From contig JAEEXV010000060.1 of assembly GCA_016287975.1 (NCBI GenBank), positions 1 to 5,265 on the forward strand: a stretch of DNA of 5,265 nt, given 5' to 3'. The notes beneath the pieces were generated by a model. The model was given only the letters and a program-made list of their open reading frames with translations, was not told the DNA's origin and ran no database searches. A program made the position numbers and the translations under genes. Numbering within the stretch: the first letter of the stretch is position 1; every line of letters begins with the position of its first letter. Positions 1 to 5,265 of this stretch are shown piece after piece. Source of the DNA: Lentisphaeria bacterium. Its GTDB lineage: Bacteria > Verrucomicrobiota > Lentisphaeria > Oligosphaerales > Oligosphaeraceae.

Positions 1-12
1 GAGGCTTTTCAT
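1..12 (-). CDS. Possible first four codons of the next operon gene (ATPase subunit expected)
   Basis: Seven nucleotides after the oppC stop, the minus strand has ATG AAA AGC CTC (12-1), reading MKSL and running off the left edge. The close spacing fits a further operon gene, and the importer still lacks its ATP-binding subunit, so an OppD/OppF-type ATPase would make sense here. Four codons cannot identify a protein. The upstream bases TGAATTTCTC have no SD, in keeping with the other genes. Confidence 0.3.
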
Positions 13-19
13 GAGAAAT

Positions 20-1126
20 TCACTGGGTTCGGAGACGTGGGTCGAGGGCGTCGCGGACGGCGTCCCCGAAGATGTTGGCGGGGAGGACGAGTCCGAGCAT
101 GAAGGTGAATGTGGCGGCGAGTTTCCACCAGATGACGGGGGATCGGGTGAGTTCGGAGTGGGCGTCGTTGATCATGGTGCCCCAGGACATGGTGTCGGCA
201 CCGACGCCGATGCCGAGATAGGTGAGGACGGCCTCGGCGAGGACCTCGGAGGAGAATCGCAGGACGGTGGTGATGAGGACGACGTGGAGGACGTTGGGGA
301 GGATGTGCCTGAGGAGGATGCGCCAGTGGGGGACGCCGAGGGCGTGGGCGGCGGTGATGAACTCGGCCTCCTTGAGTCGGAGGGTCTCGGCGCGGAGGAG
401 TCGGCAGAGGCTGGTCCAGGAGGCGAGGCCCATGGCGAGGCAGAGCTGGAGGAGTCCTGCCTTGAAGATGACGATGAAGGCAGCGATGAAGAGGACGGTG
501 GGGATGGAGCTGATGACGGTGTAGATGAACTGGATGAGGTCGTCGAGCCAGCCGCCGAAGTATCCCGCGAGGACGCCCATGAGGATGGCGAACGGGATGG
601 CGACGAGGGTGGTGAGCAGTCCGATGATGATTCCAGTGCGGATGGACTTGAGCGAGAGGTAGAGGACGTCGGTGCCGATGCGGTCGGTGCCGAGGAGGTG
701 CGAGCCTGGGTGGCGGAGCGGCGGGTGGATGCGGCGGAGGCCGCCGTCGGGGGCGGCGGCGGTCTGGGAGTCGTAGCTGACGCGGGCGAGGGGGGCGGAG
801 TAGGTGGCCTCCTGGCGGCGGGTGAGGGGGGCGAGGGCGCGGTCGAGGAGGGAGCGGCCTCGGTCGTAGATGACGGCGCCGTTGGCGGGGTTGCGGAGAA
901 CGGCTCCAGTCTCGGGGTCTTTGGCGGGGGAGCGCCAGCCGATGGAGTCGCAGATGGCGACGAGGAGATAGAGGGCGAGGATGCAGGCGGAGACGACGGC
1001 GGCCCTGCGGGCGGCGATTTCGCGCGCGGCGAGGCGCCAGTACTCGCGCCGTGAGAGGGCGATGGCGAGCAGTGCGGCGAGGGCGAGCAGGCCGAGGGTG
1101 ACGAGGTTTTGGAGCGTCCAGGACAT
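20..1126 (-). CDS. oppC: ABC transporter permease, OppC/DppC type
   Basis: This is the second pore subunit, expected to pair with the OppB-like protein encoded 3 nt upstream. The 368-residue protein is longer than the roughly 300 usual for OppC. It carries an additional hydrophobic stretch at the N-terminus (about 7-24) before the usual first helix (about 43-60), then a polar loop of about 80 residues (61-142) rich in Ala, Arg and Pro. The transporter core begins at HLLGTDRIGTDVLYLSLKS (143-161). Further landmarks are GVLAGYFGGWLDDLIQFIYT (184-203), SSIPTVLFIAA (206-216), an EAA loop EAEFITAAHALGVPHWRILL (253-272) running into RHILPN (273-278), LAEAVLTYLGIGV (296-308), SWGTMINDA (314-322) and the C-terminal signature GDAVRDALDPRLR (354-366). 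The ATG at 1126 has only a weak GAG before it, so translation may be coupled to termination of oppB. The protein ends at TGA (22-20). No terminator is seen before the left edge, so the operon probably continues. The call is firm; the substrate is not known. Confidence 0.93.
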   Translation of the reverse strand: MSWTLQNLVTLGLLALAALLAIALSRREYWRLAAREIAARRAAVVSACILALYLLVAICDSIGWRSPAKDPETGAVLRNPANGAVIYDRGRSLLDRALAPLTRRQEATYSAPLARVSYDSQTAAAPDGGLRRIHPPLRHPGSHLLGTDRIGTDVLYLSLKSIRTGIIIGLLTTLVAIPFAILMGVLAGYFGGWLDDLIQFIYTVISSIPTVLFIAAFIVIFKAGLLQLCLAMGLASWTSLCRLLRAETLRLKEAEFITAAHALGVPHWRILLRHILPNVLHVVLITTVLRFSSEVLAEAVLTYLGIGVGADTMSWGTMINDAHSELTRSPVIWWKLAATFTFMLGLVLPANIFGDAVRDALDPRLRTQ

Positions 1127-1129
1127 GTC

Positions 1130-2107
1130 TCAGTAGTGGATTCTGGGGTCGGCGAGGCAGTATGCGATGTCGGCGAGGAGGAGTCCGACGGCGTAGATGA
1201 CGGCGCCGAGGAAGACCATGGCGCGGACGGCGGCGAAGTCCTGTGCGGCGATGGCTTCGATGGTGAAACCGCCGAGGCCCGGGATGTTGAAGAACTTTTC
1301 GAGGAGGAGGTTTCCAGTGAAGAGGGCGAGGAGGTATCCTGGAATGTTGGTGAGGATGGGTATGAGGGCGTTGCGCAGGACGTGACGGAAGAGGACGGTG
1401 TTTTCGGGGAGGCCCTTGGCGCGGGCGGTGCGGACGTAGTCCTGGCCGATCTGCTCGAGGAAGAAGGTGCGGTAGAGGCGGGTTCCCGAGCCGATGCCCG
1501 AGAGGATGCCGACGAACGCGGGGAGGACGAGGAACTGGGCGAGGCCCCAGCCAGTGGCGTATCCTGAGACGGGGGCGAGGCGGAGGAGCCTGGCGACGAG
1601 GTATTGCCCGAAGATGATGAAGAGCAGGGTGGAGATGCTCATGAGGACGACGCAGAGGAACTGTCCCGCGGTGTCGAAGGCGGTGCCGCGCTGTCCTGCG
1701 AGTTTCATGGCGAGGACGACATTGATGAGCAGGGTGATCAGGAAGACGGGGAGGGCGAGCGCGAAGGAGGGCAGGACGCGGTGGGAGAGTTCGCGGCGGA
1801 TGGAGACGCCCGAATGGTCGGTGTTGCCGAAGTCCCCCCAGAAGAGGGCGATGCTCTTGCGCCACAGGATGGTGCGCGTGAACTTGCCTGCGCCGCGGGC
1901 GCTGCGGTTGAAGCAGAGCGGCAGGTCGTAGCCGCGCGAGGCCTTCCATCGCTCGATCTGCTCGGGAGTCGAGGCCTTTTCGCCGAGGAACTGCTTGGCC
2001 ATGTCGTCGGGGGAGTTGACGACGAAGAACATGGCGAAGACCAGCAGGTTCACGCCAAGAAGGGTCGGCAGCAGATAGAGAATTCGCTTGAGGAGATAGC
2101 GGAGCAT
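1130..2107 (-). CDS. oppB: ABC transporter permease, OppB/DppB type
   Basis: This is one of two inner-membrane pore subunits of the peptide importer. The 325-residue protein opens with the classical OppB N-terminus MLRYLLKRILYLLPTLLGVN and its first membrane helix (about 9-30). A loop with PDDMAKQFLGEKASTPEQIE (33-52) follows, then WGDFGNTDHSG (90-100) and RVLPSFALALPVFLITLLIN (110-129). The EAA loop that contacts the ATPase is DYVRTARAKGLPENTVLFRH (223-242), continuing into LRNALIPILT. Next come EKFFNIPGLGGFTIEAI (270-286) and the terminal motif ADPRIHY (319-325). The segment GKFTRTILWRKSIALF (74-89) is an extension relative to E. coli OppB; as remembered, it is typical of the long-receptor subfamily rather than odd. 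The stop TGA (1132-1130) is 3 nt from the oppC start, so the two are surely co-transcribed. The ATG at 2107 gives the conserved N-terminus but has no SD. It lies next to a C7A6 tract and close to the repeat array. The symbol denotes the family; the substrate could be dipeptides, oligopeptides or another amphipathic ligand. Confidence 0.93.
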   Translation of the reverse strand: MLRYLLKRILYLLPTLLGVNLLVFAMFFVVNSPDDMAKQFLGEKASTPEQIERWKASRGYDLPLCFNRSARGAGKFTRTILWRKSIALFWGDFGNTDHSGVSIRRELSHRVLPSFALALPVFLITLLINVVLAMKLAGQRGTAFDTAGQFLCVVLMSISTLLFIIFGQYLVARLLRLAPVSGYATGWGLAQFLVLPAFVGILSGIGSGTRLYRTFFLEQIGQDYVRTARAKGLPENTVLFRHVLRNALIPILTNIPGYLLALFTGNLLLEKFFNIPGLGGFTIEAIAAQDFAAVRAMVFLGAVIYAVGLLLADIAYCLADPRIHY

Positions 2108-2108
2108 G

Positions 2109-2121
2109 TTTTTTGGGGGGG
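2109..2121 (-). promoter_or_regulatory. Double homopolymer tract directly before the oppB start (C7A6 on the coding strand)
   Basis: On the plus strand, six T (2109-2114) are followed by seven G (2115-2121). On the coding strand this is CCCCCCCAAAAAAC immediately before the ATG at 2107. It replaces any Shine-Dalgarno sequence. Tracts of this type can change length by slippage, and an A-rich leader can help ribosome loading without SD pairing. Both roles are inference; only the tract is seen. Confidence 0.4.
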
Positions 2122-2123
2122 CT

Positions 2124-2402
2124 CAGTCGTCATTTCGGCATGCCGTCATGTTGGGGCAGTCGTCATTTCGGCATGCCGTCATTCCGTTTCAGTCGTCATT
2201 TCGCCATCCGTCATTTCGTTTCAGCCGTCATTTCGTTTCAGTCGTCATTTCGCCATCCGTCATTTCGTTTCAGTCGTCATTTCGGCATGCCGTCATTCCG
2301 TTTCAGTCGTCATTTCGGCATGCCGTCATTCCGTTTCAGCCGTCATTTCGGCGTGCCGTCATTTCGTTTCATCCGTCATTTCGGCATGCCGTCATTCCGA
2401 TG
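2124..2402. repeat. Tandem array of 32-33 bp units made of paired CGTCATTYCG decamers
   Basis: Eight full units and one half unit lie head to tail: 2124-2156, 2157-2189, 2190-2221, 2222-2238 (half), 2239-2270, 2271-2303, 2304-2336, 2337-2369 and 2370-2402. Each full unit is CAGT, CGTCATTTCG, a short linker, CGTCATTCCG or CGTCATTTCG, then TTT. This gives 17 decamer copies spaced 15-17 bp apart, one of them diverged (2144-2153). Type A units have the linker GCATGC, making a 10-bp palindrome CGGCATGCCG; one copy (2337-2369) has GCGTGC. Type B units have CCATC. Units 2157, 2271 and 2304 are identical to each other, as are 2190 and 2239. Base composition is near 50% GC, lower than the flanking genes. 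The array fills the gap between the receptor gene and oppB, and its last unit codes for the end of the receptor. There are no unique spacers, so this is not CRISPR. No known repeat family is recognised. A role in transcript stability, termination or protein binding is inference. Confidence 0.95.
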
Positions 2403-4583
2403 TGTTGGCGTGTCGGTGTGTTTGCGCGGTTTGAGTGCCACGATGGTGAGGAGTGCGAGTGCGAGCCAGACGGGCCAGGTGCGCGGGCGGTTCCAGTCGC
2501 GCTGGGCGTCGGCGCGGGCCTTCGGGTCGACCCGGAGGTATTGGATGGTGTCGTAGGCGATGCCGCTGGGCTTGTAGTTGTGGAGCCAGCGGTGGGTGAG
2601 GATGGTGTTGACGGGGTGCATCAGCCAGATTTCGGGGCAGTCCTCGGCGAGGATGGCATGGGCCTGGCGGATGAGGGCGAGGCGTTCTGGGGAGTCGGGC
2701 ATGGTCTCAAGTTGACGGAAGAGGCGGTCGAAATTTGGATTCGCGTAGTTGGTGTAGTTTGGGCCTTTGCCGCCAGTGGCGACGTGTGCGTTGGCGGAGT
2801 GGAAGAGGAAGAGGAAGTTCTCGGGGTCGGGGTAGTCGGCGACCCAGCCTCGCTCGGCGAGCATCTGCCAGTTGCCCAGCTTGAGTTTTTCGCGGTTGCG
2901 GTTGAGGTCGGTGGGGCGTTCCTCGAGTTCGACGCCGAGGAGGCGGAAGCGGCTGGCGAGCCATCTGAAGCGGTTCTTGAAGTCGGGGCTGCCTGCGGCG
3001 GCGTGGTCGAGGTGGATGACGAGGGGCTCGCCGGTTCTGGGATCGACGCCGCCTGGATAGCCTGCCTCGGCGAGGAGGCGCCGCGCCTCGGAAATGGGGC
3101 GTCGGCGGACGGAGTTCGCGGCGGCGTCCCAGAGGCCGAGGCGGGTATTGAAGTGCCCGGGGGGGATGCTTCCGCCGAAGAGTCCAGGCGGGATGATGCT
3201 TTCGGCGGCGATGCCGTTGCCGTTGCGGAAGAGGGCGATGTATTCCTGCGGGTCGAGGGCGATGGCGAGGGCCTGGCGGAGTTTGCGGCGCTCGGGGGCG
3301 AGGCCGCCGACGACGGGGTCGAGCAGGTTGAAGGCGAAATAGTAGGTGATGGGCGGGACGGTGCTGGTGAGGCGCGTGCCCAGGCGCTCCATCTCGGGGG
3401 AGAGTTTGAGTTCGCCGCTGCCTGGCGTCATCGCGACGGCGTTGTCGAACATGTCGGTGGGGATGCCTGAGTTGTCGTAGTAGCCCTGCTGGAACTTGAT
3501 CCAGTTGGGGATGGTCTCGCGCTCATAGTTCATGACGACGCGCGGAGTGAGCGGCAGGGTTTTCCCTGCGTCCTCAAGCAGCCCCGCCTCGCGGTCGCCT
3601 GGCGCGCCCTCGGCGGGATAGCGCATTTCGTGGAAATTGGGGTTGCGGACGAGGACGATGCGACGGTTGAAGTCGGCCTCCTCCAGCATGTAGGGGCCGG
3701 TGCCGACGGGCCAGTTGGCCCAGGAGAGGCCCGCGGCGCGGACGTCGGGGCGGCGGTAGAACTGGAGGGCCTCGAAGGGGATGGGGGCGAAGTAGTGCAT
3801 CGCCAGCCAGTAGAGTGCCTGGGGATATTTGCGGGTGAGGACGAGGACGAGGGTGCGGGGATCCTCGATGCGGCAGGCGGCGAGGGGGATTTTGCGGTAG
3901 TCGGGGAGGGAGGGGGCGGCTTCGAGGTCGGCGGCGGATTCTCCTGCGGCGAGGCGGCGGGCGACCTCGGCGGCGGTGGCCTCGCGGATGGTCTCGGCGC
4001 ATTCGCGCATGCCTGCGAGGAAGCCTGCGAAGGTGGAGTACATGGTGGAGGCGACGCGGGGGTCGCAGAGGCGCACGAGGGCGGTCTTCAGGTCCTCGGC
4101 GGTGAGTTCGCGGGTGGCGGCGGGGCCGAAGTCGGCGGGGACCGCGGGATGGCGGACGAGGGGGCGGGCGTCGGGGTTGAAGCAGGGGTGGGGCTGGAAG
4201 CGGATGCCTGGTTTGAGGCGCAGGCGGTATTCGGTGCGCGCGACCTGGTCGGCGGGCGGGTCGCCTTGGAGGGGCCTCCCTTCGCGGTCGAAGTACTGGG
4301 GCGCGGGGAGTTCGGCGAGGAGCTGCGGGACGAGGCGGTAGGGGCGGTGCAGGTAGTGGTATGCGACTGGCGCCTCGACGATGTTGTCGATGACGGCGGA
4401 TTCGTGGGTGAAGTTGGCGGTCGACGGATCCAGCGACTTGATCTGCGTGCTGAAGCTGGTGAAATAGGTCGCGGTGGCGGCCTCTCCGCGCGGCCACGGC
4501 GAATTGCCGCATTGGCGCAGGGCGAGGGCGGCGCCGAGCCAGAGCACGGCGAGAATCAGGATGGCGGGCCAGCGGAAACGCAT
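2376..4583 (-). CDS. ABC transporter solute-binding protein, family 5 (oligopeptide/dipeptide type), membrane-tethered
   Basis: This is the extracytoplasmic receptor of a peptide-type ABC importer; it binds the ligand and hands it to the permease pair encoded downstream. The 735-residue product begins with a hydrophobic segment (about 5-22) followed by Cys25 in ALRQCGN. The Cys sits where lipoprotein relatives carry their lipidated Cys, but the preceding residues do not make a normal lipobox. Family-5 landmarks are VPQLLAELP (85-93), RLKPGIRFQPHP (122-133), VGTGPYML (293-300), RNPNFHEMRYP (313-323), RQALAIALD (436-444), ADYPDPENFLFLF (582-594) and NYANPNFDRLF (612-622). A second hydrophobic helix, WPVWLALALLTIVAL (703-717), is followed by a basic tail, so the protein is probably anchored at both ends. 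The length exceeds the usual 500-600 residues. I chose the ATG at 4583 because it places the hydrophobic segment at the N-terminus; upstream codons in this frame overlap mutL. No SD is present. The last eight codons and the TGA lie inside the downstream repeat array. From memory, related long receptors with a C-terminal helix occur beside OppBC pairs in Gammaproteobacteria. The ligand is unknown. Confidence 0.92.
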   Translation of the reverse strand: MRFRWPAILILAVLWLGAALALRQCGNSPWPRGEAATATYFTSFSTQIKSLDPSTANFTHESAVIDNIVEAPVAYHYLHRPYRLVPQLLAELPAPQYFDREGRPLQGDPPADQVARTEYRLRLKPGIRFQPHPCFNPDARPLVRHPAVPADFGPAATRELTAEDLKTALVRLCDPRVASTMYSTFAGFLAGMRECAETIREATAAEVARRLAAGESAADLEAAPSLPDYRKIPLAACRIEDPRTLVLVLTRKYPQALYWLAMHYFAPIPFEALQFYRRPDVRAAGLSWANWPVGTGPYMLEEADFNRRIVLVRNPNFHEMRYPAEGAPGDREAGLLEDAGKTLPLTPRVVMNYERETIPNWIKFQQGYYDNSGIPTDMFDNAVAMTPGSGELKLSPEMERLGTRLTSTVPPITYYFAFNLLDPVVGGLAPERRKLRQALAIALDPQEYIALFRNGNGIAAESIIPPGLFGGSIPPGHFNTRLGLWDAAANSVRRRPISEARRLLAEAGYPGGVDPRTGEPLVIHLDHAAAGSPDFKNRFRWLASRFRLLGVELEERPTDLNRNREKLKLGNWQMLAERGWVADYPDPENFLFLFHSANAHVATGGKGPNYTNYANPNFDRLFRQLETMPDSPERLALIRQAHAILAEDCPEIWLMHPVNTILTHRWLHNYKPSGIAYDTIQYLRVDPKARADAQRDWNRPRTWPVWLALALLTIVALKPRKHTDTPTHRNDGMPK

Positions 4584-4586
4584 GGA

Positions 4587-4604
4587 GACTTTGGGGACTA
4601 TGGG
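4587..4604. repeat. Two-copy 9-bp tandem repeat just before the binding-protein start
   Basis: GACTTTGGG (4587-4595) is followed directly by GACTATGGG (4596-4604), matching at 8 of 9 positions. On the coding strand this reads CCCATAGTC then CCCAAAGTC, ending 3 nt before the ATG at 4583. It occupies the place where a ribosome binding site would be expected, and no purine-rich SD sequence is present. With two copies, chance is not excluded. Confidence 0.5.
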
Positions 4605-4606
4605 GC

Positions 4607-4627
4607 GGCGGGCCGAGACGGCCCGCC
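4607..4627 (-). terminator. GC-rich hairpin between mutL and the binding-protein gene; possible terminator or attenuator
   Basis: GGCGGGCC at 4607-4614 and GGCCCGCC at 4620-4627 are perfect inverted repeats around a 5-nt loop. The hairpin lies 17 nt past the mutL stop and 23 nt before the next start codon. Neither strand has a T-run after the stem: the minus strand continues GCCCCATAGT. It therefore does not meet the definition of a classical intrinsic terminator. It could be a U-less terminator, an RNA-stabilising stem at the mutL 3' end, or an attenuator in front of the transporter operon. The stem is seen directly; its role is inferred. Confidence 0.4.
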
Positions 4628-4644
4628 ACAGGACACGATGGGAG

Positions 4645-5265
4645 TCAACTCTGGAAGCGCTTTCGGAGTTCGGCGTAGGTGATGTTGAGCATGGTGGGGA
4701 GCCCCGCGGGGTCGGTGTAGGGCATCTGGCAGTGGACGAGTTCCTGGAGGAGCGCCTCCTGTTCGGGGCGGGTGAGGCGGTCGCGCTTCTGGACGGCGTG
4801 GCGGGAGGCGGTCTGGGCGAGGTGGATGGCGCTGCGGCGGTTGGTGACGGACTCGTGGCGGAGGTCGGAGAGGATGTCGGCGAGGGCGGCGGAGATGTCG
4901 TTGTCGGCGAGGTTGGCGGGGATTGCGGTGATAAGGAAGGCGTTGGCGCCGAACGGTTCGATGGTGTAGCCGAGGGCCTGGAAGTGGGCGAGTTCGGCGC
5001 CCAGGAGGCGGGCGTCGTTGGGGGCGAGTTGCACCGTCTGCGGCAGCAGCAGTTGCTGCTGGGGGACTTTCGCGGCGCGCAGGTTGGCGAGCAGGCGCTC
5101 GAAGAGGATGCGCTGGCTGGCGGCCTTGATGTTGACGACGATGAGGCCGCTGGCCGATTCGGCCAGGAGATGCTCGTTGCCAAGAGGGGCGATCAGCCGG
5201 AAGTCCAGGCCCGCGGGAGCGGTCGGCAGCGGCGCGGGCGGCGGCGCCGCGGGCGCCGGCGGTGC
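4645..5265 (-). CDS. mutL: DNA mismatch repair protein MutL, C-terminal part (5' end outside window)
   Basis: MutL couples mismatch recognition by MutS to strand removal; its C-terminal domain dimerises and, in most bacteria, carries a metal-dependent nickase. The reading frame is open from the right edge and ends at a TGA at 4647-4645, giving 206 visible residues. Residues 1-17 are an Ala/Pro-rich linker. A dimerisation domain follows, with the family landmarks PLGNEHLLAE (27-36), LLLPQTVQL (72-80), GYTIEPFGANAFLITAIP (99-116) and the C-terminal end GLPTMLNITYAELRKRF (188-204). The nuclease motifs are eroded. The DQHAAHER site reads NIKAASQR (45-52), although the later Glu (56) remains. The ACR motif reads ASR (153-155). 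The CPHGRPT motif reads DPAGLPT (185-191). The fold therefore looks intact while catalysis looks lost. The GTG at 5034 lies inside the domain and is not a start. The ATPase domain is not visible, so the family call rests on the C-terminal half only. Confidence 0.9.
   Translation of the reverse strand, partial: APPAPAAPPPAPLPTAPAGLDFRLIAPLGNEHLLAESASGLIVVNIKAASQRILFERLLANLRAAKVPQQQLLLPQTVQLAPNDARLLGAELAHFQALGYTIEPFGANAFLITAIPANLADNDISAALADILSDLRHESVTNRRSAIHLAQTASRHAVQKRDRLTRPEQEALLQELVHCQMPYTDPAGLPTMLNITYAELRKRFQS

Noticed and set aside
11..1054. Long Gly/Glu/Asp-rich plus-strand open frame opposite oppC
   Set aside because: It has low-complexity composition, no recognisable domain, and is exactly what the antisense of a GC-rich gene gives. 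The oppC frame explains the conservation.
9..1949. Minus-strand 646-codon open frame rich in Arg, Pro and His spanning both permease genes
   Set aside because: It is out of frame with oppB and oppC, and its composition is typical of a frame-shifted GC-rich reading. The two permeases have complete motifs in their own frames.
2124..2402. The regularly spaced repeats as a CRISPR array
   Set aside because: The units are contiguous with no unique spacers, the linkers between decamers are only 5-7 nt, and there are no cas genes.
1604..3470. Plus-strand open frames running through the array, with an 11-residue repeated peptide (such as SRHFGMPSFRF)
   Set aside because: The unit simply contains no plus-strand stop in any frame, and a 33-bp period keeps the frame. 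The flanks of these frames are antisense to well-supported transporter genes.
3630..4682. Plus-strand 350-codon open frame opposite the binding-protein gene
   Set aside because: It is Gly/Glu/Val-rich, without motifs, and antisense to a clear family-5 receptor, so it is a shadow frame.
4645..5034. A separate small gene starting at the GTG at 5034
   Set aside because: The frame continues open to the window edge and the upstream residues belong to the same MutL C-terminal domain.
4584..5183. An upstream extension of the binding-protein frame over mutL
   Set aside because: The extra N-terminal residues are Ser/Pro/Thr-rich and overlap mutL in another frame. The ATG at 4583 gives a proper hydrophobic N-terminus.

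Overview
The window is a GC-rich stretch of a bacterial chromosome. All supportable genes lie on the minus strand, so the genetic order runs from high to low coordinates. Long open frames on the plus strand are GC-driven shadows. None of the four visible or possible start codons has a Shine-Dalgarno sequence. High GC, non-SD starts and a MutL with eroded endonuclease motifs fit a member of the PVC group (Verrucomicrobiota, Kiritimatiellota or Lentisphaerota), but the transporter family also occurs in Gammaproteobacteria. The taxonomic guess is therefore weak.

Region by region along the minus strand: (1) 5265-4645 is the C-terminal 206 codons of MutL, the DNA mismatch-repair protein, entering from the right edge. 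(2) 4644-4584 is a 61-bp gap with a perfect 8-bp GC hairpin and a 9-bp tandem duplication that reaches to 3 nt before the next start codon. (3) 4583-2376 encodes a 735-residue family-5 (oligopeptide-type) solute-binding protein with a membrane anchor at each end. (4) 2402-2124 is a tandem array of 32-33 bp units, each built from two copies of a CGTCATTYCG decamer. It overlaps the last codons of the binding protein and fills almost the whole gap before the next gene. (5) 2107-1130 is an OppB-type permease. (6) 1126-20 is an OppC-type permease, starting 3 nt after the oppB stop. (7) At 12-1 there may be the first codons of another gene, plausibly the ATPase, which is otherwise not in the window.

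Taken together, the three central genes form an ABC peptide importer operon: a membrane-tethered receptor that captures the peptide and a heterodimeric pore that moves it across the inner membrane. The energising ATPase is expected just beyond the left edge. The repeat array sits between the receptor gene and the permease genes. In other bacteria, intergenic repeats at that position help set receptor and permease output to different levels. The most unusual items are the array, its contribution of the stop codon and tail of the receptor, and the MutL that has lost every metal-binding endonuclease motif.
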